DNA of 64,000 nt from Paenibacillus arenosi (GTDB taxonomy: Bacteria > Bacillota > Bacilli > Paenibacillales > Paenibacillaceae). The notes beneath the pieces are model-generated. The model was not told where the DNA came from. It was given only the letters and a program-made list of their open reading frames with translations, and ran no database searches. A program made the translations under genes and the position numbers. The stretch lies in contig NZ_JACYTN010000001.1 in the NCBI RefSeq assembly GCF_014841135.1, forward strand, positions 186,001-250,000, in the 5' to 3' direction. Positions 26,303-35,535 of the stretch are shown piece by piece. Positions within the stretch are counted from its first letter, which is position 1. Each line of letters starts with the position of its first letter.

Positions 26303-27595
26303 ATGATGCTACATGGAAAAACGATTGTGCTTGGTATAACAGGCGGGATTGCTGCCTACAAAGCGGCAGCGCTGTGCAGTAAGCTTACTCAGGCTGGCGC
26401 GAGCGTGCATGTCATAATGACAGAGAGTGCAACGAAGTTCATTCCCGAGCTGACATTACAGACATTATCACGCAATCCAGTCTACACGGATACGTTTGAT
26501 GAACGTGATCCATCCGTTGTGTCCCATATTAACTTGGCGGATCGGGCTGACTTGTTCTTAATCGCGCCTGCAACAGCAAACATACTCGCAAAGATGGCCT
26601 ATGGACTAGCTGATGACATGTTGTCTACAACATTATTAGCTACTACTGCGCCAGTGATGGTGGCACCTGCTATGAACGTGCATATGTATGCGCATCCTGC
26701 CGTCCAGCACAATATGGAGCTGCTGCGTCAGCGTGGCGTCCATTTCATTGAACCGGCTGAAGGGCCGCTAGCATGTGGTTATACGGGGAAAGGGCGTCTA
26801 GAGGAGCCTGAATTGATCGTAGAGCATGTGAATCAGTTCGTTGAGGGTGCTGCAATACGATCCTCGCTGTATTCGGTTAGTAGCGATGGGATCAATGAGT
26901 CAGTTGCTGCGATCGACAACAAACCAGACCTATTAGCAGGACGCCGAGTGATGGTGACAGCTGGCGGAACACTGGAACGTATTGATCCCGTTCGATATTT
27001 AACGAACGATGCATCTGGAAAAATGGGGATTGCGATAGCCGAGGCTGCACGCGACATGGGTGCGGATGTAACCCTTATCGCTGGACAAGTTCAGACGATG
27101 ATCCCTGCGGGGGTTGACGTTATTCGTGTAGAGTCTGCTCTTGATATGTTGACAGCTGTACAAGCCCATTATGATAAGACGGACATCGTGGTTAAGGCAG
27201 CTGCCGTAGCGGATTATCGTCCGAAGTTTCGTGCTGAGCAAAAAATAAAAAAGACAGCCGATTCGCTAGTACTTGAGTTAGAGCGGAATCCTGATATACT
27301 TGCATGGCTTGGTGAGCATAAGCAGCATCAAGTGCTTGTGGGCTTTGCGGCAGAGACGCACAATGTAGCGGAATTTGCTCAAGGGAAGCTTAAGCGGAAA
27401 AATTGCGATTTGATCGTAGCTAACGATGTGTCTCGTTCGGATATTGGCTTCGGCTCGGACAATAACGAAGTACTTATCTTTGATGGACAAGGGCTTGTTG
27501 AATCTGTATCGGTACGTGCGAAGCAGGATGTGGCCAAACGAGTACTAGCGCAGGCGGCCAAGCTGCTTCCTGAAGAGGTGCTTGTCATTGACTAA
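26303..27595 (+). CDS. coaBC: Bifunctional phosphopantothenoylcysteine decarboxylase/synthetase
   Basis: Catalyses two steps of coenzyme A synthesis: CTP-dependent joining of 4'-phosphopantothenate with cysteine, and FMN-dependent decarboxylation. Residues 1-190 are the CoaC flavoprotein (GITGGIAAYK, VSHINLADRAD with the catalytic His, VAPAMNVHMY). Residues about 210-430 are CoaB (VTAGGTLERIDPVRYLTN, KAAAVADYRP, KIKK, NDVSRSDIGF). Tandem ATGs at 26303 and 26306 follow AAAGGCGGGGAC. Its end overlaps priA. Confidence 0.96.
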   Translation: MMLHGKTIVLGITGGIAAYKAAALCSKLTQAGASVHVIMTESATKFIPELTLQTLSRNPVYTDTFDERDPSVVSHINLADRADLFLIAPATANILAKMAYGLADDMLSTTLLATTAPVMVAPAMNVHMYAHPAVQHNMELLRQRGVHFIEPAEGPLACGYTGKGRLEEPELIVEHVNQFVEGAAIRSSLYSVSSDGINESVAAIDNKPDLLAGRRVMVTAGGTLERIDPVRYLTNDASGKMGIAIAEAARDMGADVTLIAGQVQTMIPAGVDVIRVESALDMLTAVQAHYDKTDIVVKAAAVADYRPKFRAEQKIKKTADSLVLELERNPDILAWLGEHKQHQVLVGFAAETHNVAEFAQGKLKRKNCDLIVANDVSRSDIGFGSDNNEVLIFDGQGLVESVSVRAKQDVAKRVLAQAAKLLPEEVLVID

Positions 27596-30242
27596 TTCGA
27601 CCGATTCGGTCCACATCGCGCGAGTCATTGTAGATGTGCCGAGCAAACAGACTGATCGACCGTTCGACTATGCCATTCCACATGATATGGAACCTTGGAT
27701 TGAAATCGGTAGCCGAGTAGGAGTTCCGTTCGGTCCGCGCACGATTCAAGGAATTGTTATCGATCGAGTAAACGGTACGAACATTCCGAGTAAAAAGCTG
27801 AAGCCGATTCAGCAATTATTAGATCTTGTTCCACCACTCCCTCCTGATTTGGTTAGGTTGGCGGAATGGATGAGTCATCAGTATGTATGTACGTTTACAG
27901 CTGCACTACAAGTCATGATTCCTGCTGCTTTGAAGGGTAGGACGGAAAAGGCGCTTCGACTTGGGACTGAGGCGCTGCGTCTGTTAGAGACTCAACCTGT
28001 CATTGATGACTGGGATGAGAATGGAGCAGGTGCGGACGATAGTTTCTGGCAGCAAAGCGATGAAGAGCTCGAGCTAGGCAAGTGGAGCGGTGAGCAGACG
28101 TTGATTGGCTGGCTGAACCGTGAGCTGCTGCATCAGCCTATGTATCGCCGTTTGCTCGCTTATGTGAAACAGCATGAGCCTGTAACAGCAGAGAAATTAC
28201 TGCAAACATTCCCTTATGCAGCAAAGGCGATCCGCGCTTCTCTGTATGCAGGGTGGCTGGTGGAAATTGAGCGCATTAAAGATAGAATTGGCGTAAAGAA
28301 GCTGAAATGTGTTTGTCTAACATTATCTGAGGAAGAGGCTCTTGCCTTTACAACTACACTCAAAGCCAAACGTCAGCAAGAAACGATGGAGTACTTGCTC
28401 GCTATGAATGGCGAGGCTCCATTGAAAGATTTGAATGCTTCTGCGGTTAAGGCATTAGCAGACAAAGGGGTAGTGCGGATTGAGGAGCGAGAAGTGCTTC
28501 GTGACCCATATAAGGAGAAGCACTTTCAGCCTACACAACCATTACCGCTGACAGATGAACAAGCGCAAGTGTATGGTCAATTGCAAGAAGCGTTAGATCA
28601 TGAGAAGGCAAAGACATTTTTGCTTCATGGCGTGACGGGCAGTGGCAAAACAGAAGTATATCTTCAAGCGATTGCACGCTGCCTTGCCTCGGAACGGGAA
28701 GCGATTGTGCTCGTACCTGAGATTTCACTTACTCCGCAGATGGTTGAACGATTCAAAGGTCGCTTCGGATCTAAAGTGGCTGTGCTGCACAGTCGATTGT
28801 CGCAAGGCGAACGTTATGATGAATGGCGTAAGATACGTGAAGGAAGTGTTTCGGTAGCAATTGGAGCGCGCTCCGCTATATTTGCACCATTTCGCCGCAT
28901 CGGTCTTATTATTATTGATGAGGAGCATGAAACTTCCTATAAGCAAGAAGAGACGCCTAAATATCATGCACGTGATGTTTCGATTGAGCGAGCTGTACAG
29001 CATGGAGCGGTCGTTGTGCTAGGATCTGCTACACCTTCAATGGAAACCTACTACGCCGCGAAAATGCATGGCTATGACGCCCATTCTCGGGGATTGGAGC
29101 GTCCGCTATGGGATGTTGAGCTGTTAGAGATGCCAACACGAGTTGCTGGTCGTCCATTGCCCCCAGTTACGGTCGTAGATATGAGGGAACAGCTAAAGAT
29201 TGGTAACCGTTCGATGTTCAGTGCCCCATTGGAGGAAGCGTTGGAAGATCGGTTGGCAAAAGGGGAGCAGGTTGTGCTTCTCTTGAATCGAAGAGGGTAT
29301 TCCACCTTTATCATGTGCCGAACTTGCGGTTATGTGGCTCAATGTCCAGAATGTGATATTTCACTGACGTATCATATGAAAACGGAGCATCTTCGCTGCC
29401 ATTATTGTGGATATACGGAACGTTCGCCGCAAACTTGTCCAGAATGCGAGAGCGAACATATTCGATTTTTCGGGACAGGTACGCAGCGTGTTGAAGAGCA
29501 GTTGGCGCGGCGGTTCCCTGGCATTCGGGTCATCCGAATGGATGTGGATACGACGACGGAGAAAGGCTCGCATGAGAAAATGCTACAGCAGTTCCGCGAA
29601 CGACGTGCGGACGTCCTGCTTGGTACACAGATGGTAGCGAAAGGATTAGACTTCCCTTATGTTACGCTTGTTGGCGTTATCGCTGCGGATTCTGCCTTGC
29701 ATATGCCTGATTTCCGAGCGGCAGAAAAGACGTTCCAACTGCTTACTCAAGTGGCGGGACGTGCTGGAAGACATCATCTGCCTGGTGAAGTTGTCGTACA
29801 AACGTATGCGCCAGAACATTATTCGATTATACATGCGTCTCAGCATGATTATAAGGCTTTCTCATCTGAGGAGCTGCGGATGCGTAGAGCTCGGATGGTT
29901 CCACCGTTTTGTCGCTTGGCATTGCTTACGATGACACATGAAGAGCTGCCGTTGTTAGTCCGTGCTGCTGAGAATGCAGTCATTCGCATTAAGGAAATAG
30001 CAGAGGACTGGGGCTTGCTTAAGCCGTTACATGGCGCGGTTCAGGCTGTAGACGTGTTTGGGCCTGTAGCCTCTCCGATTCCTCGGATTAAAAATAAGTA
30101 CCGCTTCCAATGTACGATTAAATGTCGGGGAGAGGTGGATTTACCTTCGCTTGTGGCAGCTGCATTGAAGACACTGGAACCGATGACTCGCGAACAAGGT
30201 GTATTGTTCCACGTGGATGTTGATCCGCAAATGATGATGTAA
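27588..30242 (+). CDS. priA: Primosomal replication helicase PriA
   Basis: A 3'-5' helicase that restarts replication at stalled forks and loads the primosome. The 884-aa protein has an N-terminal 3' DNA-binding domain (about 10-110), a winged helix, and the helicase core with GVTGSGKTEVYLQ (about 350) and IIIDEEHE (about 442). A zinc module of four C-x2-C pairs lies between the RecA-like halves (about 575-625). It ends with GRAGR motif VI and a C-terminal domain. The start is TTG: 27588 has AGAGG nine bases upstream, while the TTG at 27582 lies too close. Both give overlap with the coaBC stop, so translation is coupled. Confidence 0.95.
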   Translation: MTNSTDSVHIARVIVDVPSKQTDRPFDYAIPHDMEPWIEIGSRVGVPFGPRTIQGIVIDRVNGTNIPSKKLKPIQQLLDLVPPLPPDLVRLAEWMSHQYVCTFTAALQVMIPAALKGRTEKALRLGTEALRLLETQPVIDDWDENGAGADDSFWQQSDEELELGKWSGEQTLIGWLNRELLHQPMYRRLLAYVKQHEPVTAEKLLQTFPYAAKAIRASLYAGWLVEIERIKDRIGVKKLKCVCLTLSEEEALAFTTTLKAKRQQETMEYLLAMNGEAPLKDLNASAVKALADKGVVRIEEREVLRDPYKEKHFQPTQPLPLTDEQAQVYGQLQEALDHEKAKTFLLHGVTGSGKTEVYLQAIARCLASEREAIVLVPEISLTPQMVERFKGRFGSKVAVLHSRLSQGERYDEWRKIREGSVSVAIGARSAIFAPFRRIGLIIIDEEHETSYKQEETPKYHARDVSIERAVQHGAVVVLGSATPSMETYYAAKMHGYDAHSRGLERPLWDVELLEMPTRVAGRPLPPVTVVDMREQLKIGNRSMFSAPLEEALEDRLAKGEQVVLLLNRRGYSTFIMCRTCGYVAQCPECDISLTYHMKTEHLRCHYCGYTERSPQTCPECESEHIRFFGTGTQRVEEQLARRFPGIRVIRMDVDTTTEKGSHEKMLQQFRERRADVLLGTQMVAKGLDFPYVTLVGVIAADSALHMPDFRAAEKTFQLLTQVAGRAGRHHLPGEVVVQTYAPEHYSIIHASQHDYKAFSSEELRMRRARMVPPFCRLALLTMTHEELPLLVRAAENAVIRIKEIAEDWGLLKPLHGAVQAVDVFGPVASPIPRIKNKYRFQCTIKCRGEVDLPSLVAAALKTLEPMTREQGVLFHVDVDPQMMM

Positions 30243-30332
30243 ATCTATATTTGTACTACTTTTTCGTATGATATTTTAGAATAAGGATATATATTGATTT
30301 TTATAAGCAAATGATTAAGGATGGTGTCTTAC

Positions 30333-30809
30333 ATGGCAATTCGCATTATTGTTCACGAACCAGATCCGGTTCTTCATGAAGTAGCAAAAGAAGTAACAAA
30401 GTTCAACGCTAACTTGCATAAATTGCTCGATGATATGGCTGATACGATGTATCATGCAGAAGGTGTAGGCCTTGCTGCTCCGCAGATCGGTATTTTGAAG
30501 CGTGTTATCGTTGTTGACGTTGGCGATGACAATGGTTTGATCGAAATGGTTAACCCAGAAATGGTAGAAAAAGAAGGCGAACAGCTTGGACCTGAAGGCT
30601 GCCTCAGTATTCCTGGGTTGAATGGCGATGTGCGTCGCTACAAGAAGATCCATGTTAAAGGATTCGATCGTCACGGCAAGCCAGTTGAAATGACGGCAAC
30701 GGACTTTTTGGCTCGTGCGTTCCAGCATGAGATTGACCACTTGAATGGTGTGTTATTTACCTCTATTGCTGAAAGTGTGTATGAAATTCCGCGTCAAGAG
30801 AAGGAGTAA
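30333..30809 (+). CDS. def: Peptide deformylase
   Basis: Removes the formyl group from the N-terminal methionine of new proteins. The 158-aa enzyme has all three motifs: GVGLAAPQIG, EGCLSIPG (metal-binding Cys) and QHEIDHLNGVLF (HExxH). The ATG at 30333 is placed by the family N-terminus (AIRIIVHEPDPVL), with AAGGATGGTG upstream. The fmt start lies 3 bp after the stop, so the two enzymes with opposite action on formyl-Met are co-transcribed. Confidence 0.96.
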   Translation: MAIRIIVHEPDPVLHEVAKEVTKFNANLHKLLDDMADTMYHAEGVGLAAPQIGILKRVIVVDVGDDNGLIEMVNPEMVEKEGEQLGPEGCLSIPGLNGDVRRYKKIHVKGFDRHGKPVEMTATDFLARAFQHEIDHLNGVLFTSIAESVYEIPRQEKE

Positions 30810-30812
30810 GGG

Positions 30813-31754
30813 ATGACAAAAATCGTATTTATGGGGACACCGCAGTTCGCGGTGACAACCCTGCAAATGCTGCTGGATGAAGGTTATGATGTGGCGGCAG
30901 TTGTTACCCAGCCTGATCGCCCCGTTGGACGCAAACGTGTGTTGACGCCAACTCCGGTAAAACAGCTGGCCATGGAACATGGCATTCAAGTATGGCAGCC
31001 TGAAAAGCTGCGTACTTCTGAGACAGTAGAAGACATTCGCAAGCTGGCGCCTGATCTCATTGTGACAGCAGCTTATGGACAAATTTTGCCGAAAGCGGTG
31101 CTTGATGTTCCACGTTATGGCTGTATTAATGTGCATGGTTCTTTACTGCCTTATTATCGTGGTGGTGCGCCTATTCAACGTTCGATTATAAATGGCGAAC
31201 CTAAGACTGGCGTAACGATTATGTATATGGCCGAAGGTATGGATACGGGAGACATGCTTACGCGTGTAGAAGTGCCAATTACCGATGAAGACAATGCTGG
31301 CACGATGTTCGAGAAATTGAGCGTCGAGGGAGCAGATCTTCTTCGTCGTACTCTGCCTGACTTGTTAGCAGGTAAGTTGACAGCAGAAGTGCAAAATCAT
31401 GATCTTGCAACGTATGCACCAAACCTTAAGCGTGAAGATGAGTTGATCGATTGGTCCAAGTCTTCGCGTGCCTTGTTCAATCAGGTTCGAGGGCTTGTTC
31501 CTTATTCAGGCGCGTTTACGACATGGAACGGAGAAGTTTTCAAAGTGTGGAAATGCGTATGGAAAGAGCAAGGACAAGCTACTTCCTCTGCTGTCCCTGG
31601 AACGGTACTCAACGTATCCGAAGATGGTATCGAAGTGCAAACTGGTGACGGTTCGATCTGGTTAACAGAAGTACAACCAGCGGGGAAAAAGGCGATGGAG
31701 GTTCGTGACTTTGTTCGCGGAGGCAAGCTTGAGACAGGGACGGTGCTAGGGTGA
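30813..31754 (+). CDS. fmt: Methionyl-tRNA formyltransferase
   Basis: Formylates initiator Met-tRNA using 10-formyltetrahydrofolate. The 313-aa protein begins KIVFMGTPQFAVTTL and carries the catalytic region with INVHGSLLPYYRGGAPIQ (Asn-x-His) and the GVTIMYMAEGMDTGDM strand containing the catalytic Asp. A C-terminal OB-like domain (about 210-313) binds tRNA. AAGGAG sits before the start. The stop overlaps the rsmB start by 4 bp (GTGA). Confidence 0.97.
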   Translation: MTKIVFMGTPQFAVTTLQMLLDEGYDVAAVVTQPDRPVGRKRVLTPTPVKQLAMEHGIQVWQPEKLRTSETVEDIRKLAPDLIVTAAYGQILPKAVLDVPRYGCINVHGSLLPYYRGGAPIQRSIINGEPKTGVTIMYMAEGMDTGDMLTRVEVPITDEDNAGTMFEKLSVEGADLLRRTLPDLLAGKLTAEVQNHDLATYAPNLKREDELIDWSKSSRALFNQVRGLVPYSGAFTTWNGEVFKVWKCVWKEQGQATSSAVPGTVLNVSEDGIEVQTGDGSIWLTEVQPAGKKAMEVRDFVRGGKLETGTVLG

Positions 31755-33328
31755 AGAAAGGCAATTCTAATAGCTCTAACGATTCCAGTCAGCAGAAGTC
31801 TACTCATTCCCATGCTCAACAAGGAGCACAGCGTAAACGTACTAGCTCAACGCCTACATCTCAATCGAAGCGTTCGAGTTCGGATCAAGTCTCTTCTTCC
31901 CTGAAGAAGGGTGCGGGAGCTTCTCCGCAGAAGCAAGGCGGAAATCACGCGCCCCGTCCTCGACGGAAGACAGCACGCGAGGTAGCACTGGACGTACTAG
32001 TTATGGTGGATAAGCATCGCTCTTATAGTAATTTGCAGCTGAATGCAGCATTGCAAGAGGCGGAATTGGAACGAGTCGATGCGGGCTTAGCGACAGAGCT
32101 TGTATACGGAACGATTCAACGGTTGAATACAATTGATGGTGTCCTGCAATTAAAAATTGCGAAGGGAATCGACAAGTTGAAGCATTGGATGCGCAATTTG
32201 CTGCGGATGAGTTTGTATCAGCTGCATTATTTAGACCGGGTACCTTCGCATGCTGCTGTGAATGAAGCAGTCGCGATTGCGAAGCGCCGCGGCCAGCAGG
32301 CAATGGGTGGATTCGTGAACGGTGTATTGCGCGCCGTGATGCGTGAGCCGGAATTGTGGAACGCTCCGCATCCAGACGATGCCGTGAAGCGTATTGCCTG
32401 GACACATTCACATCCAGAGTGGCTTGTCTCCCGCTGGGTGGAAGCTTATGGTGTTGATGCGGTCCGCAGCATGTGTGAAGCGAACAATACCGCTCCACAT
32501 GCAAGTGGAAGAGTGAATCGTATTCGCTCGACGCGCGATGAATTGTTGGAAGATCTGCGTGCAAACGGGATCGATGCAGAACCATCTTCACTTAGCCAAG
32601 ATGGTATTGTTGCTCATCAGGCTGGTAACTTTGCGTTTACATCCGCGTATCGGGAAGGCAAACTTTCCGTACAAGATGAAAGCTCTATGCTTGTCGTTGA
32701 AGCTGTTCGTCCGCAGCCGGGCATGCGCATCGTAGATTGCTGCGCTGCTCCTGGTGGCAAGTCCATGCATATTGCAGAACGGATGGATAACAGGGGAGAG
32801 CTTATTTCTAACGATGTCCACGCTCACAAGGTCAAGCTGATCGAAGAGCAGGCTGCACGACTAGGATTATCTTGCATTCGGGCAATCAATCACGATGCGG
32901 CGGAGCTTAGTCAGCATTTGCCGGAGCAGTCTTTTGATGTTGTTCTACTGGACGCGCCATGCACAGGATTCGGTGTCATTCGACGCAAGCCGGACCTGAA
33001 GTGGACGAAGACGGACTCTGATGTAGCGGCCATAGCAGCGCTGCAAGCGCGACTTATCCGTGAAGCAGCCAAGCTTGTTAAGCCGGGCGGTAGATTAGTT
33101 TACTCAACGTGCACGATTGAGCATGAGGAGAACGAGGATGTTATACAAGCGTTTGTAGAAGAAGCAAGCCTTGAGCAACAATGGTCTATGGATGACACTT
33201 GGAAATTAGCGCTAGATTCTTCGAAGCTTGGTGCTGCACTTAAACGCAGTTCGGCAGGTATGTTGCAAGTGCTGCCGCACGATGCGGATTCGGATGGGTT
33301 TTTCATTGCTTGCTTGCAAAAGCAGTAG
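31751..33328 (+). CDS. rsmB: 16S rRNA m5C967 methyltransferase RsmB
   Basis: SAM-dependent cytosine-5 methyltransferase of 16S rRNA, 525 aa. After a low-complexity tail (about residues 1-73, Ser/Gln/Lys rich) comes a NusB-like helical domain (about 75-210). The Rossmann methyltransferase follows, with CCAAPGGKSMH (SAM binding), DAPCTGFGVIRR (first Cys) and YSTCTIEHEEN (catalytic Cys). The tail makes it longer than the usual 440-450 residues. The GTG start overlaps the fmt stop by 4 bp. A terminator follows. Confidence 0.94.
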   Translation: MKKGNSNSSNDSSQQKSTHSHAQQGAQRKRTSSTPTSQSKRSSSDQVSSSLKKGAGASPQKQGGNHAPRPRRKTAREVALDVLVMVDKHRSYSNLQLNAALQEAELERVDAGLATELVYGTIQRLNTIDGVLQLKIAKGIDKLKHWMRNLLRMSLYQLHYLDRVPSHAAVNEAVAIAKRRGQQAMGGFVNGVLRAVMREPELWNAPHPDDAVKRIAWTHSHPEWLVSRWVEAYGVDAVRSMCEANNTAPHASGRVNRIRSTRDELLEDLRANGIDAEPSSLSQDGIVAHQAGNFAFTSAYREGKLSVQDESSMLVVEAVRPQPGMRIVDCCAAPGGKSMHIAERMDNRGELISNDVHAHKVKLIEEQAARLGLSCIRAINHDAAELSQHLPEQSFDVVLLDAPCTGFGVIRRKPDLKWTKTDSDVAAIAALQARLIREAAKLVKPGGRLVYSTCTIEHEENEDVIQAFVEEASLEQQWSMDDTWKLALDSSKLGAALKRSSAGMLQVLPHDADSDGFFIACLQKQ

Positions 33329-33402
33329 GGTGAGATTTACAAGGTAGAGCCTAAGTTATATTCCAATTTAGCTGCATATGCCACGGTACATGAAGCACAT
33401 GA
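33329..33402. other. Intergenic region after rsmB
   Basis: The 381 bp between rsmB and rlmN holds this short featureless stretch, then a terminator (33403-33453), a cluster of CAGTTGG sequences (33464-33548) and a likely promoter (33589-33617). No gene is seen. Confidence 0.5.
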
Positions 33403-33453
33403 CCCCGCTATTGGCTGCCTCGGTTTAATCCAGCGGCTTAGCGGGGCTTTTTT
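33403..33453 (+). terminator. Terminator after rsmB
   Basis: CCCCGCTA pairs with TAGCGGGG, GGCTGC-like and AGCGGCT segments extend the stem inside, and a T-rich run follows. It ends the coaBC-priA-def-fmt-rsmB unit. Confidence 0.9.
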
Positions 33454-33588
33454 AGGAAATTATACAGTTGGAGCAGGCAATAGCTTTTTGAAAGTAAGCC
33501 AACTGTGGTACAATAAATTATTACGATGCTGTGTTCATTGTCAGTTGGATGATGTAAGGCTGAATTCTTTACTGAATGAATGAGCTGT

Positions 33589-33617
33589 TTGACGGAAAAT
33601 AGTGCATAGTATATTCT
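33589..33617 (+). promoter_or_regulatory. Probable sigma-A promoter upstream of rlmN
   Basis: TTGACG (33589-33594) and TATTCT (33612-33617) have a 17-bp spacer and lie 92 bp before the rlmN start. A TACAAT at 33509-33514 is a second candidate -10 but has no good -35 at 16-18 bp. Confidence 0.45.
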
Positions 33618-33709
33618 ACAAGCGGGCGGAGTTTATCCGTCTACAGAGATGATGGAAACAGGCACAATCCGATTATATGACATAGAGAAAGCGCAGGGAT
33701 AGATACCGA

Positions 33710-34762
33710 ATGAAACCTTTTATATACGACTTAACGTTTGATCAATTGCAAGTTTGGCTTAAAGAAAATGGGGAGCCGGCATTTCGTGCTGGGCAAATTT
33801 TCGATTGGATTTATGTAAAGCGCGTAATGAGCTTTGAGGAAATGTCTAACTTGTCCAAAGGTTTACGTGATAAGTTGATGGATAACTTCCAATTCGTTAC
33901 GTTGAAAGAAATTACACATATGAAATCGTCTGACGGGACAATTAAGTTCTTGTTCGGTTTGCATGATGACAATGCAATTGAAACGGTTGTTATGAAACAC
34001 AACTATGGCAATAGCGTTTGTGTAACGACGCAAGTCGGCTGCCGTGTTGGTTGTACGTTCTGTGCTTCCACGCTCGGTGGTCTGAAGCGTAACTTGACAG
34101 GTGGAGAAATTGTTGCTCAGGTTGTTGCTGCTCAAAAAATACTGGATGAGACGAATGAGCGTGTCAGCAGTATCGTTATTATGGGAATTGGCGAGCCGTT
34201 CGAGAATTATGACGCGACAATGGTCTTCTTGCGCAATATGATTCATGAAAAAGGTCTTAATATCGGTCAGCGCCATATTACCGTATCTACCAGCGGTATC
34301 GTGCCGAGCATTTATAAATTTGCAGAAGAAAACACACAGATTAACCTTGCGATTTCCATCCATGCACCGAATGATAAGCTGCGTTCGAAGCTAATGCCAG
34401 TTAACCGTCGCTTCCCATTCGAAGAAGTGATGAACTCGCTTAAATTTTATCAAGAAAAGACAGGTCGTCGCATAACATTCGAATATGCACTAATTGGTGG
34501 CGTAAACGACCAAGTTGAGCATGCAGAAGAACTTGCAGATGTACTTCAGCGAATGGACATGCTAGCGCACGTCAACCTAATACCAGTTAACTATGTTCCA
34601 GAACGCAACTACGTTCGTACACCGCGCAATGACATCTTTAAGTTCCATCGTGCGTTGGTGGATAAAGGAATTAACGCGACGATTCGTCGTGAACAAGGGC
34701 ATGATATTGCCGCAGCTTGCGGTCAATTGCGTTCGAAGCATATGGAATCCAATGCGAGGTGA
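33710..34762 (+). CDS. rlmN: 23S rRNA/tRNA A2 methyltransferase RlmN
   Basis: Radical SAM enzyme that methylates C2 of A2503 in 23S rRNA and A37 in tRNA. The 350-aa protein has an N-terminal accessory domain and the iron-sulfur CxxxCxxC motif in [15 protein letters not shown] (about 107-121). The GIGEP segment binds SAM, and catalytic Cys residues lie in the C-terminal region ending [12 protein letters not shown]. It begins the rlmN-prpC-prkC-rsgA-rpe unit, with prpC starting 5 bp after its stop. Confidence 0.96.
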   Translation: MKPFIYDLTFDQLQVWLKENGEPAFRAGQIFDWIYVKRVMSFEEMSNLSKGLRDKLMDNFQFVTLKEITHMKSSDGTIKFLFGLHDDNAIETVVMKHNYGNSVCVTTQVGCRVGCTFCASTLGGLKRNLTGGEIVAQVVAAQKILDETNERVSSIVIMGIGEPFENYDATMVFLRNMIHEKGLNIGQRHITVSTSGIVPSIYKFAEENTQINLAISIHAPNDKLRSKLMPVNRRFPFEEVMNSLKFYQEKTGRRITFEYALIGGVNDQVEHAEELADVLQRMDMLAHVNLIPVNYVPERNYVRTPRNDIFKFHRALVDKGINATIRREQGHDIAAACGQLRSKHMESNAR

Positions 34763-34767
34763 ATGAG

Positions 34768-35535
34768 ATGAAGGCTGTGCACCGTTCTGATATCGGCAAA
34801 GTACGCGCAGTAAATGAAGATCGTGCTTATGCAGCGACGCTGTCTAACGGCTACACGCTCGTTATCGTCGCTGACGGCATGGGGGGACATCAAGCTGGTG
34901 ATATTGCAAGTCGCTTGGCCGTCGAAACCGTTGTAAATGAGCTGAGACAGCTACCTTCTGAGTTAGATGAGAAGGATAGAGAAGATGCTTTGAAAAGTGC
35001 TATTTTTCGAGCAAATGATACGATTTATCATATTGCATCGCAAGATGAGAAGTACAACAACATGGGAACGACGATTGTCGCTGCGCTGCTTCAACAGGAT
35101 GAAGGAACGGTTGCTCATATTGGGGACAGCCGTGCTTATATCATTAGCCCGCAACATATTCGGCAGCTCACCGATGACCATACGCTCGTCAATGAATTAT
35201 TGAAGTCAGGGCAAATTACGCAGGAAGAAGCGAATCATCATCCACGTCGCAATGTGCTTACCCGTGCGCTAGGTACGGACGCTCGTGTGCGCGTGGATGT
35301 AGCGCCACTTCGTGTGGAACAAGATGAAACACTGCTTCTATGCAGCGATGGCTTAACGAATATGATTAGTACGAAAGAAATATGGTCGACAATTGTTGAT
35401 CCATCTTTGCCGCTGGAAGTGATTGCAGATCGATTAATTGAACAGGCGGTAGAAGCTGGTGGAGATGATAACGTTACGGTGATTCTTGCCCAAGCTCAAG
35501 CAAGTGTTGCGGAGAAAGTGGGGTGGAACTCGTGA
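34768..35535 (+). CDS. prpC: PP2C-type Ser/Thr phosphatase PrpC
   Basis: Manganese-dependent phosphatase that reverses PrkC phosphorylation. The 255-aa PP2C fold shows RAVNEDRA near the start, VADGMGGHQAGD with metal-binding Asp and Gly, HIGDSRAYI, LLCSDGLTNM and GGDDNVTVIL. The ATG at 34768 is placed by GAGGTGA and by the family start KAVHRSDIGKVR. Its stop overlaps the prkC GTG start as GTGA, the usual coupling of the phosphatase-kinase pair. Confidence 0.96.
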   Translation: MKAVHRSDIGKVRAVNEDRAYAATLSNGYTLVIVADGMGGHQAGDIASRLAVETVVNELRQLPSELDEKDREDALKSAIFRANDTIYHIASQDEKYNNMGTTIVAALLQQDEGTVAHIGDSRAYIISPQHIRQLTDDHTLVNELLKSGQITQEEANHHPRRNVLTRALGTDARVRVDVAPLRVEQDETLLLCSDGLTNMISTKEIWSTIVDPSLPLEVIADRLIEQAVEAGGDDNVTVILAQAQASVAEKVGWNS

